From contig NZ_CP150241.1 in NCBI RefSeq assembly GCF_037975235.1, forward strand, positions 868,001-932,000: DNA of 64,000 nt. The letters run 5' to 3'. The translations under genes and the position numbers were made by a program. The notes under the pieces were generated by a model. The model was given only the letters and a program-made list of their open reading frames with translations, had not been told where the DNA came from and ran no database searches. This DNA is from Paenibacillus sp. FSL R5-0341 (lineage in GTDB: Bacteria > Bacillota > Bacilli > Paenibacillales > Paenibacillaceae). Each line of letters opens with the position of its first letter. The first letter of the stretch is position 1. Positions 8,611-17,284 of this stretch are shown here, one piece after another.

Positions 8611-8666
8611 ATATAAGATTCTGCCACACAAGATCAGTTCGCGGCAGACAAGGGGGCATACATCTT

Positions 8667-10196
8667 ATGAGGACAGTAGAATGGATTTATCTTATTTTCA
8701 ACCTGCTTATGTTCGTGGGGGTAATCGGGATTGGGAGAGAGCATCAACATTTTCGGAAAATGGCATGGGGTGGATTCGCCATATCGAGCGTGCTGCTGAT
8801 CATCCATGGTGTGGTCGAAGGACTACGTTGGCCGATGATCCCGGCATATCTGCTCACGTTGGTTCCAATGGTTGTGTTATTTACAAAGGCAAGACGCCAG
8901 CAGCAGTCAGGTGCAACCTTGCCGAACAGTAAAGGTTCCAGGGCATCCGCTTCCACATCGACTGTGGCGGGGAAACTCGGACGTGTTCGAATCATCTCAA
9001 CGTCTCTGCTGGTATTGGTATACGCTGTTGTGAGCATTGGCTTACCGCTGCTGTTCCCGGTGTTCTCGTTTGCCAAGCCAGCAGGCCCTTATGGAATCGG
9101 AACGGTATCCTACGACTTGACAGATAATAGCCGGGAGGAACTTCTGACGAGTAACGCCGGAGAGAAACGGGAGCTGATGGTACAGATCTGGTATCCGACA
9201 AATCCAGAAGCAGAGGGAGCAACAGCCCCTTATGTTAATAAGCCGGAGATCTACGGGACAGCCTTCAATGAAGTGCTGAAACTGCCAAAGCTTTTATTTT
9301 CCAGTCTGAGTCAGGTCAAAACGCATGCGATTCAGGAAGCTCAGTTATCTGATGCCGAAGCCACGTATCCGGTTGTTCTTTTCTCTCATGGTCTACATGG
9401 TTATGAAAATCAGAATACGTTCCAGGTTGAGCAGCTGGTCAGTCAAGGTTACATTGTTGTAGGTATTAATCACACGTATAGCAGTCTGGTATCCGTATTC
9501 CCGGATGGACGTGTGGCGCAGTTTGAATCCGAAGGAAAAGAAGGCTTTGAGCAGCTGCAGTTCAGTTACATGGACAAGTTGAATGAGACATGGGTGAAGG
9601 ATGCACAGTTTGTATTGGATGAGGTAGAGAAGTTGGCTGAGAGGGACCCGATTGGACGCTTTACAGGACATATGGATTTGGACAATATCGGCATGTTTGG
9701 GCATTCATTTGGTGGAGCAACGACAGTACAGATGTTAATGGATGATCCACGTGTGAAAGCAGGCATGAATATGGATGGTGTATTGTTTGGCGAGAAGCGT
9801 ATCCCTGCCGAAGGTGTGGGTAAGCCGTTCCTGATGATGAGTGCAGATTCAACCGTTGCAGGCACAAGTGTCATGAGTGACGAGGAAATTGCTGCGATGG
9901 GCACGACCCGTCCGGAAGCCGAGAAATATTATGAGGAAGTGTACGCTCGGTATGAACCGGTAACCGCAGGAGGGAACTACTGGATGGAGCTGACCAACAC
10001 CAAACATCTGAGTTTCTCCGATCTCTACCTGATCTCTCCACTGCTCGAATGGACACAGGGTGTAGATGCACGGGGGACGCAACAGCTGGTCAACGTTACA
10101 ACGATTGATTTCTTCAACCACTATTTGAAAGGGCAACCGCTCCATATGGACAAGGCCGTGGGAGAACATGAGTCCTATTCGTTGAAAAAAGGCTAA
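8667..10196 (+). CDS. membrane-anchored alpha/beta hydrolase, PAF-acetylhydrolase-like
   Basis: A 509-residue protein. Residues 1-75 contain about three hydrophobic spans, and another lies near 105-130, so the catalytic part is probably outside the membrane. The hydrolase domain (about 150-505) has the oxyanion strand FSHGLHG and the nucleophile elbow GHSFGG (Ser347). The arrangement is typical of platelet-activating-factor acetylhydrolase isoform II/dienelactone hydrolase-like proteins. It likely cleaves an ester, possibly of a lipid. The start at 8667 follows AAGGGGG by about 10 nt. Its 3' end shares a bidirectional terminator with the convergent MerR gene. Confidence 0.75.
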   Translation: MRTVEWIYLIFNLLMFVGVIGIGREHQHFRKMAWGGFAISSVLLIIHGVVEGLRWPMIPAYLLTLVPMVVLFTKARRQQQSGATLPNSKGSRASASTSTVAGKLGRVRIISTSLLVLVYAVVSIGLPLLFPVFSFAKPAGPYGIGTVSYDLTDNSREELLTSNAGEKRELMVQIWYPTNPEAEGATAPYVNKPEIYGTAFNEVLKLPKLLFSSLSQVKTHAIQEAQLSDAEATYPVVLFSHGLHGYENQNTFQVEQLVSQGYIVVGINHTYSSLVSVFPDGRVAQFESEGKEGFEQLQFSYMDKLNETWVKDAQFVLDEVEKLAERDPIGRFTGHMDLDNIGMFGHSFGGATTVQMLMDDPRVKAGMNMDGVLFGEKRIPAEGVGKPFLMMSADSTVAGTSVMSDEEIAAMGTTRPEAEKYYEEVYARYEPVTAGGNYWMELTNTKHLSFSDLYLISPLLEWTQGVDARGTQQLVNVTTIDFFNHYLKGQPLHMDKAVGEHESYSLKKG

Positions 10197-10202
10197 ACGT
10201 AA

Positions 10203-10239
10203 AAATGGAAGGAGACTGAAATTCAGTCTTCTTCCATTT
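10203..10239. terminator. bidirectional terminator between convergent genes
   Basis: AAATGGAAG.AGACTGAA pairs with TTCAGTCT.CTTCCATTT, with A-run before and T-run after. The stem overlaps the last codons of the MerR gene on the minus strand. Confidence 0.8.
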
Positions 10240-11206
10240 GTTTTAAACGTAACCGCATGCCCTCCTGCAACAGGTTAATGCCATCTACAATCTGGCTCCA
10301 TTCGGGATTCATCACCTTGCACAGCTTGTTAAAACGCAGAATGCGATCAGTCACGGAGTCCAGCATATATCGGGCCTGTTTGCCAAAAAATACTTCAGGT
10401 GCTTCGGCATGCTCAGCACTGGCATACATCAACACAAAGTCCCACGCTATGCTTTGCACAGCAGGGCTGTCGATGGCCCACCCCTTATCCAGAGCTTCGG
10501 TCGTGCGAATGCGAATAGCCTCCATTTTTTTGACCCAGACGTCCGCTTCAACTTGTGGCTGGTTCGCCATAATGAAGAACGGAACCTCCAACCTAGCCAG
10601 ATCAGCCCAATAGGCCGGATCGTTGATCAGCTCCTGAATTTCCTTCCAGGCCAGTGTTTGCTGAGCCGTCAGTTTCGTATCTTTCATCATGTATTTATCG
10701 AAAAAGTGTAGAAACGAAACTCTCCAATCCTGCGGAATGCTGTCCAGCAGATGAGATTCATCCACCTTGGTAGCAACGAATTGTTTTCGCCTGCTTGCAT
10801 TGGCCGTTAGCGATTCTACCAGATTGGAGATATACGTGAGAGACTGTTCGGAATGCAGGGAAGTGTCTTCTTCATGCCGCCTCGCTTGCTGCAAAATGGA
10901 GAGCATGGAATTCATCGTGCCGATCTGGGTTTCCAAGGCCTCAATCTGTAGATCTAACGCCTGTGCTACCGCCAGTTCACCGGACATGAGTTTTCGAATA
11001 TCCGGTATGCTGAAATTCAAATAACGGAGTGTTGTAATGAGTTCGAGTTGCCACAGGTCTTGCGTTGTATAGAGTCGATGCCCGCCTTCCGTATGACTGG
11101 AGGGCTGTAACAGTTCAATCTCATCGTAATAACGGATCGTTTTCACCGTGGAGCCGATCAGTTTGGCTGCTTCACCGATGGAATAGGGTTCTTTATTTGC
11201 ATTCAA
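10223..11206 (-). CDS. MerR-family transcriptional regulator
   Basis: 327 residues. An N-terminal MerR winged helix (YSIGEAAKLIGSTVKTIRYYDEIELL, then GGHRLY) is followed by the usual dimerisation coiled coil (about 80-120) and a large C-terminal domain of about 200 residues. That domain is helical, rich in Trp and charged residues, and probably senses a ligand; I do not recognise it with certainty. I choose TTG at 11204-11206 because GAGGTGA lies about 5 nt upstream. The alternative GTG at 11213-11215 has no ribosome binding site. Its own promoter (11226-11256) has the 19-bp spacer typical of MerR targets, so it is probably autoregulated. Confidence 0.8.
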   Translation of the reverse strand: MNANKEPYSIGEAAKLIGSTVKTIRYYDEIELLQPSSHTEGGHRLYTTQDLWQLELITTLRYLNFSIPDIRKLMSGELAVAQALDLQIEALETQIGTMNSMLSILQQARRHEEDTSLHSEQSLTYISNLVESLTANASRRKQFVATKVDESHLLDSIPQDWRVSFLHFFDKYMMKDTKLTAQQTLAWKEIQELINDPAYWADLARLEVPFFIMANQPQVEADVWVKKMEAIRIRTTEALDKGWAIDSPAVQSIAWDFVLMYASAEHAEAPEVFFGKQARYMLDSVTDRILRFNKLCKVMNPEWSQIVDGINLLQEGMRLRLKQMEED

Positions 11207-11225
11207 CGAGATCACCTCATGTTCT

Positions 11226-11256
11226 ATTATACAATCTCCAGTTAGAGGAAATTCAA
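11226..11256 (-). promoter_or_regulatory. MerR-type promoter of the merR-like gene
   Basis: On the minus strand: -35 TTGAAT (11251-11256), 19-bp spacer, -10 TATAAT (11226-11231). The spacer has the partial palindrome CTCTAACTGGAG. A near-consensus -10 with a 19-bp spacer is diagnostic of MerR control. Confidence 0.6.
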
Positions 11257-11365
11257 TGCTAGACGACTGTCAGGAATTCTGGCGGGCTTAGTTTAAAATT
11301 CACCCATCTCGGTTACAAAGGAAAGAGTGCAACATTTATGAAAATAACTTCTGAACATAAATTTA

Positions 11366-11558
11366 ACATTTACATGATAACGAAGAGCACAGAAATAACC
11401 TGAAGAAACGAAGTGCTCGCCTAAAAGCTTTCTGCAAGAAAGCTACATCGGAAGCATACGCTATCCCCGGATTTTCCCCTTAAATAAGGGAGAGAAAAAA
11501 ATCTGGGGATAACAGCGATCGTAAGGTTATTCTGTGATCGTAGTGATCAATGTAAATC
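11366..11558 (+). repeat. foldback intergenic repeat, copy B (full length)
   Basis: It shares with copy A the blocks ACAGAAATAACCTGAAGAA, CTATCCCC.GATTTT, ATCTGGGGATAACAGCGATC and AGGTTATTCTGT, and has the ends TTTACAT (11369-11375) and ATGTAAA (11550-11556). The central loop differs from copy A and holds its own small palindrome, AGCTTTCTGCAAGAAAGCT. The element ends 6 nt before the GAGGAGG ribosome binding site of the SDR gene, so it probably lies in that gene's 5' leader. Confidence 0.7.
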
Positions 11559-11577
11559 ACCGAGGAGGAATTTGAAC

Positions 11578-12480
11578 ATGGCTAATCAAGACCAACACAC
11601 CATGCAAGATCCAACGACACAATATCCGAAGGCTACACCGGAGTGGAAACAGCAACAGGATGAGCCGGGGCTCCAGCGTGAGATGACTCCTGTTCCCGAT
11701 GCGGGTGAGAAAAGTTATAAGGGAAGCGGACGTTTAACGGGACGCAAAGCGGTTGTGACCGGAGCTGACAGTGGAATTGGCCGGGCGGCAGCGATTGCGT
11801 TTGCCCGTGAAGGTGCAGATGTCGTTCTGGCCTATCTGCCGGAAGAGGAAGCAGATGCACAGGAAGTCGTGAAGCTGATTGAGGAAGCAGGGCGCAAAGC
11901 GATTACGAAGCCAGGTGACCTGAAGGATGAGAAATACTGTGAGGAGCTCATTGAATCTGCGGTAAAAGAGCTTGGCGGGATTGATATCCTCGCTAACGTG
12001 GCAGGTAAGCAGCAGTTTGTAGAGCAGATTGCAGATCTAACCACCGAGCAGTTCGATGCGACGTTCAAAACAAATGTCTATTCCATGTTCTGGCTCTGCA
12101 AAGCAGCGGTAAAACACATGAAACCGGGTAGCTCCATTATCAACACATCATCGATTCAGGCGTACAAACCTTCGCCAATCCTGCTGGATTATGCGACAAC
12201 GAAGGCATCGATTAACACGTTCAGCAAAGCTCTGGCCCAACAAGTGGGTAGCAAAGGGATTCGTGTCAACGTTGTTGCACCAGGCCCGGTATGGACTCCG
12301 CTTCAGGTCGTGGGTGGACAGCCAATCGAGAAGCTCGCTGATTTTGGCTCCAATACACCGCTTGGTCGGGCAGGACAGCCTGCCGAGATGGCTCCGGCAT
12401 TTGTCTTCCTGGCAAGCCAGGAATCCAGTTATGTGAGCGGCGAGACATTGAATGCGAATGGCGGTACGGTTAGCCCGTAA
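11578..12480 (+). CDS. short-chain dehydrogenase/reductase
   Basis: A 300-residue NAD(P)-dependent oxidoreductase of the classical SDR family with the long N-terminal extension seen in general-stress proteins such as B. subtilis YdaD and YhdF. The cofactor motif TGADSGIG is at about residue 61, NVAGKQ is the NNAG equivalent, and catalytic Tyr205 and Lys209 lie in YATTK. The N-terminal 45 residues, rich in Gln and Pro, are polar. The start is ATG at 11578 behind GAGGAGG; the TTG two codons upstream is too close to it. The substrate is unknown. A foldback repeat occupies its upstream region. Confidence 0.85.
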   Translation: MANQDQHTMQDPTTQYPKATPEWKQQQDEPGLQREMTPVPDAGEKSYKGSGRLTGRKAVVTGADSGIGRAAAIAFAREGADVVLAYLPEEEADAQEVVKLIEEAGRKAITKPGDLKDEKYCEELIESAVKELGGIDILANVAGKQQFVEQIADLTTEQFDATFKTNVYSMFWLCKAAVKHMKPGSSIINTSSIQAYKPSPILLDYATTKASINTFSKALAQQVGSKGIRVNVVAPGPVWTPLQVVGGQPIEKLADFGSNTPLGRAGQPAEMAPAFVFLASQESSYVSGETLNANGGTVSP

Positions 12481-12500
12481 ACGTTGGATATAAAACAAAG

Positions 12501-12536
12501 AACTCCATTCCCGATGAAGGTGAATGGAGTTTTTTA
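12501..12536 (+). terminator. intrinsic terminator of the SDR gene
   Basis: AACTCCATTC pairs with GAATGGAGTT around a 10-nt loop, followed by TTTTT. Confidence 0.85.
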
Positions 12537-12674
12537 TTGTTATGGATTTATTTCTTGGGCTCAACGTTATATCTATAGTAGGTTGTAATCAAAATTTCCT
12601 TTACTAGTTTAAGTCCTGTAGAACAGCAGAACACAGATTGTCAGAATCTTTTTTTAGAGGCTCGAGAGGTCACG

Positions 12675-12965
12675 GTGACCCGTACACCTTCCGATTATGC
12701 GGATCATGTGCGAGAGATGATCGAAGCTTACGGGGAGTTTTCACTCGAAGTTCTGGAGTTGCTGACGCAAGGCGACAAAGTTTATGTGCGCTGGAGACAA
12801 ACAGGTACCCATGTTGGCGAAGTGGACGGATACAGCCCAACCAACCTCCCAGTGATTGAAATTGCCAGTGCGGTATACCGAGTGGAAAACGAACGAATTG
12901 CAGAGTATTGGATACAGATCGACAGGTTGGGCATCGAGAAACAATTGGAACGTAATCGGAGCTGA
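12675..12965 (+). CDS. SnoaL-like/ester-cyclase protein, apparently N-terminally short
   Basis: A 96-residue reading frame with a GTG start. The segments GDKVYVRWRQTGTHVGEV and RVENERIAEYWIQIDRLG look like the second half of a SnoaL-like (NTF2-fold) polyketide-cyclase-type protein, normally 130-150 residues. The frame stays open upstream to 12582 with no ATG, and those codons also look coding (VEQQNTDCQNLFLEARE). This is probably a decayed gene missing its first strand and helix, or one using an unusual start. A terminator immediately overlaps the stop codon, so the 3' end is intact. Confidence 0.45.
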   Translation: MTRTPSDYADHVREMIEAYGEFSLEVLELLTQGDKVYVRWRQTGTHVGEVDGYSPTNLPVIEIASAVYRVENERIAEYWIQIDRLGIEKQLERNRS

Positions 12966-12983
12966 GTTTCGCAGCTCTTTTTT
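12958..12983 (+). terminator. intrinsic terminator
   Basis: GAGCTG-AGTTTCG-CAGCTC followed by TTTTTT. It overlaps the stop codon of the SnoaL-like frame. Confidence 0.75.
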
Positions 12984-12997
12984 AGTTTTCAGTTCTT

Positions 12998-13020
12998 TGT
13001 AAGCGTTACCGTGTTATAAT
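12998..13020 (+). promoter_or_regulatory. cre-like site and -10 box in front of the GH94 gene
   Basis: TGTAAGCGTTACCG (12998-13011) differs from the CcpA consensus only at the last base. TATAAT (13015-13020) follows 3 nt later, while the -35 region is poor. Overlap of cre with the promoter would give catabolite repression of the phosphorylase. Confidence 0.5.
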
Positions 13021-13094
13021 GAACAAAGTTGTATACAAGTTACCTAAAACGTTTTCTGTCTTTTGACTCTATTATCTGAAAGTGAGGTTCAGTG

Positions 13095-15473
13095 ATGATT
13101 AAAGCAACGGAAGATAATCAATATGTTGAACTAACAAGCCCGACAAGCTTACCGAAGGCATCCGGATTCCTTTGGAATGAAAAGATGATGATTCATGTGA
13201 ATTGCCGGGGATACGCGGTGGCCCAGTTCATGCAACCCGAACCTGCCAAATACTCGTATGCACCCAACCTGGAAGCCAAGACGTTTATGCAGCCGGAGCA
13301 GCCATACTATGCCCACCATCCGGGACGGTTTATCTACATTAAAGATGAAGTAAGCGGGGAAATCTTCTCCGCCCCGTATGAACCCGTTCGCAAGGAAGCA
13401 GATAGCTATACGTTCGCTGTCGGTAAACATGATATTCACTGGAAAGTGATTCAGGACGATATATGCATCGAGATGTCTCTGCGTCTGCCGAAAGAAGATG
13501 TTATGGAGCTATGGCGTGTGAAGGTAACCAATCTGTCTTCGAGAAAACGCAAGCTTAGTATCTACCCATATTATACGGTCGGTTATATGTCCTGGATGAA
13601 CCAATCCGGTTCATATGTGGAAGATTTGCAGGGCATTGTCTGCTCGGCGATTACGCCGTATCAGAAATATCAGGATTATAGCAAAATCAAAAATTACAGC
13701 GACAAAACCTATCTGCTTGCAGATCACCAGCCGACCGGCTGGGAAGTAAATCATGAGAGCTTTGAAGGCGAAGGCGGACTTCATAATCCTTCTGCTCTTC
13801 AGTCGGAGACACTGGCTGGTGGAGATGCACGGTACGAGACACCTGTAGCTGTATTGCAATATAGAGTCGAACTGAAAGCGGGAGCGGAGCAGGCGTATCG
13901 ATTCATCTTTGGCCCGGCTCATGATGAGACAGAGATTGAGGGCATTCGTCAGCATTATTTTGTGAAGCAGAATGAAGAAGGACAGGATGGGTTCACCGCA
14001 GCCGAGCAGGAGTATGCTGGTTATATTGCGGAAGGGCAAGGAAACATTCAGATCCAGACACCGGACAGCTGGCTAGATAATGTCGTGAATCACTGGTTAC
14101 CTCGCCAGATGTACTATCATGGCAAAACCAATCGTCTGACAACCGATCCGCAGACGCGGAATTATTTGCAGGACAACATGGGCATGAGTTATATTCAACC
14201 CCAGATTGCACGCGCTGCGTTTTTGACCGCTTTGTCTCAGCAGCATATAAGCGGCGCGATGCCAGACGGCATTATTTTACACCCGGACGCAGAATTGAAA
14301 TATATTAACCAGGTTCCTCATACCGATCATTGTATCTGGCTTCCGGTCTGTATGAAGACTTATTTGGATGAAACGAATGACTATAGCATTCTGGAGGAAC
14401 AGGTTGCTTTTACAGACAGTGAACAGAAGGTTTCGGTATTGGAACATATGAATCTTGCGATGCGCTGGTTGATCCATGAGCGGGATGCGCGTGGGTTGAA
14501 CTATATCAATCAGGGTGACTGGTGTGATCCGATGAACATGGTGGGATACAAAGGCAAAGGCGTATCCGGCTGGCTGACCATTGCGACGGCATATGCATTC
14601 AATGTGTGGGCAGATATTGGTGAACAGGCAGGGCATGCCGAGGTTGCAGCGGAATTCCGTCAGGAAGCCAATCAGACCAATGCGGTAGCCAATGATTATC
14701 TGTGGGATGGGGACTGGTATGCCCGCGGAATTACGGATGATAACGTAGTGTTTGGTGTAAGCAAAGACGTGGAAGGACGCATCTATATCAATCCTCAGAG
14801 CTGGGCACTTATGAGCGGTGCTGCGGATCAGGAGAAGCAGGAGAAGTTAATACGTGCGGTAGAGGAGCAATTGGAGACGCCATATGGTGTCGAGAAGCTC
14901 GCGCCGCCTTTCACAGCGATGCGGGAAGATGTAGGCCGTGTTACGCAGAAACATCCAGGAAGTGCGGAGAACGGTGCAGTGTACAATCATGCGGCGGCGT
15001 TCTATATTTATGCGTTGTACCTGGTGGGCGAGAAGGAGAAGGCGTACCGTCTGCTGCGTAAAATGATCCCTGGCCCTGATGCCGAGGATATTCTCCAGCG
15101 GGGTCAGCTACCCGTATTTATCCCGAATTATTATCGCGGAGCCTATCGTCAATTCCCACGTACAGCCGGGCGCTCCAGTCATCTATTCAACACCGGCACG
15201 GTGCCTTGGGTGTATCGCTGCCTGATCGACGGATTGTTTGGACTGCAAGGTCATGCACAAGGACTTCAAGTACGTCCGCAGTTACCAGAAGATTGGAACG
15301 AGGCATCGGTTACACGTTTGTTCCGCGGGGCTGAGCTGCATGTAAACATGAAGAAGGATGCATCTGTCCAGACAATTGAGGTACATGTTGACGACCAACG
15401 GATTGAAGGCCACATTATCAAGAACATACAAGCCGGCGTGAAATATGAGGTGCTGGTGAAACTGCCTTTGTAG
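13095..15473 (+). CDS. GH94-family glycoside phosphorylase (cellobiose-phosphorylase-like)
   Basis: A 792-residue cytoplasmic protein with the layout of GH94: an N-terminal beta-sandwich (to about 270), a helical linker, the (alpha/alpha)6 barrel (about 320-720) and a C-terminal beta domain. The barrel carries QGDWCDPMNMVG, with Asp475 and Asp478 at the position of the general-acid motif usually written GDWNDGM. The tail-side NTGTVPWVYRCLIDGLFG is also typical. Such enzymes split beta-glucosides with phosphate to give glucose 1-phosphate. The altered motif and nearby YKGKG lysines suggest an acceptor other than glucose, such as a sugar acid, but this is inference. ATG at 13095 is preferred over GTG at 13092 because of its spacing from AAGTGAGG. 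A cre-like site lies upstream. Confidence 0.8.
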   Translation: MIKATEDNQYVELTSPTSLPKASGFLWNEKMMIHVNCRGYAVAQFMQPEPAKYSYAPNLEAKTFMQPEQPYYAHHPGRFIYIKDEVSGEIFSAPYEPVRKEADSYTFAVGKHDIHWKVIQDDICIEMSLRLPKEDVMELWRVKVTNLSSRKRKLSIYPYYTVGYMSWMNQSGSYVEDLQGIVCSAITPYQKYQDYSKIKNYSDKTYLLADHQPTGWEVNHESFEGEGGLHNPSALQSETLAGGDARYETPVAVLQYRVELKAGAEQAYRFIFGPAHDETEIEGIRQHYFVKQNEEGQDGFTAAEQEYAGYIAEGQGNIQIQTPDSWLDNVVNHWLPRQMYYHGKTNRLTTDPQTRNYLQDNMGMSYIQPQIARAAFLTALSQQHISGAMPDGIILHPDAELKYINQVPHTDHCIWLPVCMKTYLDETNDYSILEEQVAFTDSEQKVSVLEHMNLAMRWLIHERDARGLNYINQGDWCDPMNMVGYKGKGVSGWLTIATAYAFNVWADIGEQAGHAEVAAEFRQEANQTNAVANDYLWDGDWYARGITDDNVVFGVSKDVEGRIYINPQSWALMSGAADQEKQEKLIRAVEEQLETPYGVEKLAPPFTAMREDVGRVTQKHPGSAENGAVYNHAAAFYIYALYLVGEKEKAYRLLRKMIPGPDAEDILQRGQLPVFIPNYYRGAYRQFPRTAGRSSHLFNTGTVPWVYRCLIDGLFGLQGHAQGLQVRPQLPEDWNEASVTRLFRGAELHVNMKKDASVQTIEVHVDDQRIEGHIIKNIQAGVKYEVLVKLPL

Positions 15474-15534
15474 AAAAGCGCAGGGGGTACTGCTGAACGA
15501 TGTGAAGAGTTTTGGACAATCACGAAGACAAATT

Positions 15535-15572
15535 AAAAACTGCCTTTCCTTTTTAGAAGGAGGGCAGTTTTT
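15535..15572. terminator. terminator between convergent genes
   Basis: AAACTGCC.TCCT pairs with AGGA.GGCAGTTT, with A-run and T-run on either side. Confidence 0.75.
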
Positions 15573-15585
15573 GGTTTGAGCATGG

Positions 15586-16353
15586 TCAGGACTCATTCCA
15601 TTCTTTGACTCTGTACCAATAGCTATAGATTTCCGAATAACCCAGCTTAGCGTAAAGCTTCAAGGCAGGTGCATTATTCGCAACCACTTGCAGGTAACTG
15701 GAGGTAGCGCCCTGTTTTTTTGCCCAATGCAGAAGGTGCAGGATCATCTGTTCAGCAAGTCCACGATTCCGGAAGTTAGCGTCTGTAATGATGTCATATA
15801 ATCCAATGTAGCCACGTTCAATTACACCGAACCCACACGCGACGACTTGCCCGTCGATCAACAGCGAGATGAAACCTGCTTGTGTACGGATATTGTTCAA
15901 CATTAGTTCTGTCGTTTCCCGTTGCAGATCGTTCACCTGATTTAGCCTACAAAAGTGATCCAGCCACGCTGTGGTCAACTGTTCGTCAATCTGCACAGCT
16001 TGGTGCTCGGGTTCTTTGATGTCATCCAGGCTCCGAGTTTGGACACGGGTCAGATCTACAACAGCATACCCTTTGTCTTGCAAAAGCTGGTCGAGATGAT
16101 CCGGTTGAATAAACGGCGTGATCTTAAATATGGTATTTAACTGATTGGAAGCATAGATGCGCTCACATTCTTCAATCTTTTCATGCACATCCAGAGTGGA
16201 GTAGTGGATAGGTTGAACGGAGTTGGCACGTTTGGTATATCCTTTGGCAAAACGCAGTACCCAACCGTCATACAGTAAGGTGGACAAGGGTTGCCAGTGG
16301 TTAAGGGATAGTTCTTCAATGGTTTTGTGTTCTGAATCTATAGTATGCGTCAT
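15586..16353 (-). CDS. GNAT-family N-acetyltransferase
   Basis: 255 residues. The C-terminal half is a GNAT acetyltransferase domain with the acetyl-CoA loop FRNRGLAEQMILHLL (R/Q-x-x-G-x-G/A type) and the closing strands VVANNAPALKLYAKLGY. The N-terminal half (HWQPLSTLLYDGWVLRFAKGYTKRANSV) is a second, degenerate GNAT-like region common in this subfamily of Bacillota. The substrate is unknown. ATG at 16351-16353 is chosen because GGAGG lies 6 nt upstream; the TTG at 16359 overlaps that site. It is monocistronic. Confidence 0.8.
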   Translation of the reverse strand: MTHTIDSEHKTIEELSLNHWQPLSTLLYDGWVLRFAKGYTKRANSVQPIHYSTLDVHEKIEECERIYASNQLNTIFKITPFIQPDHLDQLLQDKGYAVVDLTRVQTRSLDDIKEPEHQAVQIDEQLTTAWLDHFCRLNQVNDLQRETTELMLNNIRTQAGFISLLIDGQVVACGFGVIERGYIGLYDIITDANFRNRGLAEQMILHLLHWAKKQGATSSYLQVVANNAPALKLYAKLGYSEIYSYWYRVKEWNES

Positions 16354-16505
16354 AACCAACCTCCGATTTCATAATTAAATAATAATACATAATGATGTAT
16401 AAAAATACAACAAGAATATATATATCGCGAACAGTATGCATTATAGCCGGAGATGGTATACAATTTGATTTGGTTAAAAGAATAACTTCAGAAGCGGAGC
16501 GCGTT

Positions 16506-17168
16506 ATGTTAACTATAGAATTAAATAATCACAGTATTAACTGTCATATTGAATACGGCAAACGCAAGAAAGTGTCCATCACGATGGACTTGCCTTACAT
16601 GGTAACGATCAAAGCACCCAATGGTACCAGTGAAGACATGATCCGGCAACTTGTAGAGCAGCACGGGGATGTGATTTTGAAGAAATCTGCTCTGATGCAG
16701 CAAGCGCTCGACGGTCCTCAAGCCAAGGAATACGAAGATGAGGGCAAAGGGAAGTTTTTGCTTTTTGGCAAGGAGCATGCACTGCATGAATTAATCCCTG
16801 TAGAGGGGCTTACAGAAGAGGAGCTGCGAGCGAATCTGAAGAAGTTTTATTTTGCCGAGTGTAAACGCATGATTGGGGAGCGCATCGGACGCTATCAGCA
16901 AGAGTTGAAGGTGAAGCCAAAGTCAGTAGAGATCGTAGATTCTCCCACCAAGTGGGGCAGTTGTAGCTGGGACAAAAAGCTGACGTTCAATTATCGCCTG
17001 GCGATGGCACCACTGGAAGTGATCGATTATGTCATCATTCATGAACTTTGCCATATTCACCACATGAATCATGATCGCTCTTTCTGGCGGCGTATTGGAA
17101 GTATCATGCCGGATTACAAAGCGAAAGAAGATTATCTGATGCGCAATGGTCGAGCCATGACGCTATAA
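16506..17168 (+). CDS. YgjP-like (DUF45) zinc metallopeptidase-fold protein
   Basis: A 220-residue cytoplasmic protein of the YgjP/DUF45 family. The C-terminal zincin domain has WGSCSWDKKLTFNYRLAMAP, then HELCHIHHMNHDRSFW, with H179, E180, H183 and a following His forming the metal site. The N-terminal half is a beta-rich domain (KKVSITMDLPYMVTIKAPN). Family members resemble SprT/WLM proteases, but physiological substrates are not known to me. The start follows GCGGAG by about 7 nt; an upstream in-frame ATG at 16392 has no ribosome binding site. A terminator follows at 17223. Confidence 0.85.
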   Translation: MLTIELNNHSINCHIEYGKRKKVSITMDLPYMVTIKAPNGTSEDMIRQLVEQHGDVILKKSALMQQALDGPQAKEYEDEGKGKFLLFGKEHALHELIPVEGLTEEELRANLKKFYFAECKRMIGERIGRYQQELKVKPKSVEIVDSPTKWGSCSWDKKLTFNYRLAMAPLEVIDYVIIHELCHIHHMNHDRSFWRRIGSIMPDYKAKEDYLMRNGRAMTL

Positions 17169-17222
17169 TTCTAAGCTTAAGCCTTCACTTGGATGCGCCA
17201 TACCCCTTCATTATAATTCGTA

Positions 17223-17270
17223 AAATCCGCGAAGGTCCCACTGTTGCAGTGAGCGGCTTCGCGGATTTTT
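17223..17270. terminator. bidirectional terminator
   Basis: AAATCCGCGAAG pairs with CTTCGCGGATTT, with a 24-nt loop that has its own CACTG/CAGTG stem, then TT. It serves the convergent genes ending at 17168 and 17285. Confidence 0.85.
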
Positions 17271-17284
17271 GTTGTGTCTGGATA

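Noticed and set aside
8424..11558. TTATCCCC boxes as DnaA boxes or an origin
   Set aside because: The DnaA box is TTATNCACA; these boxes are arms of the foldback repeats.
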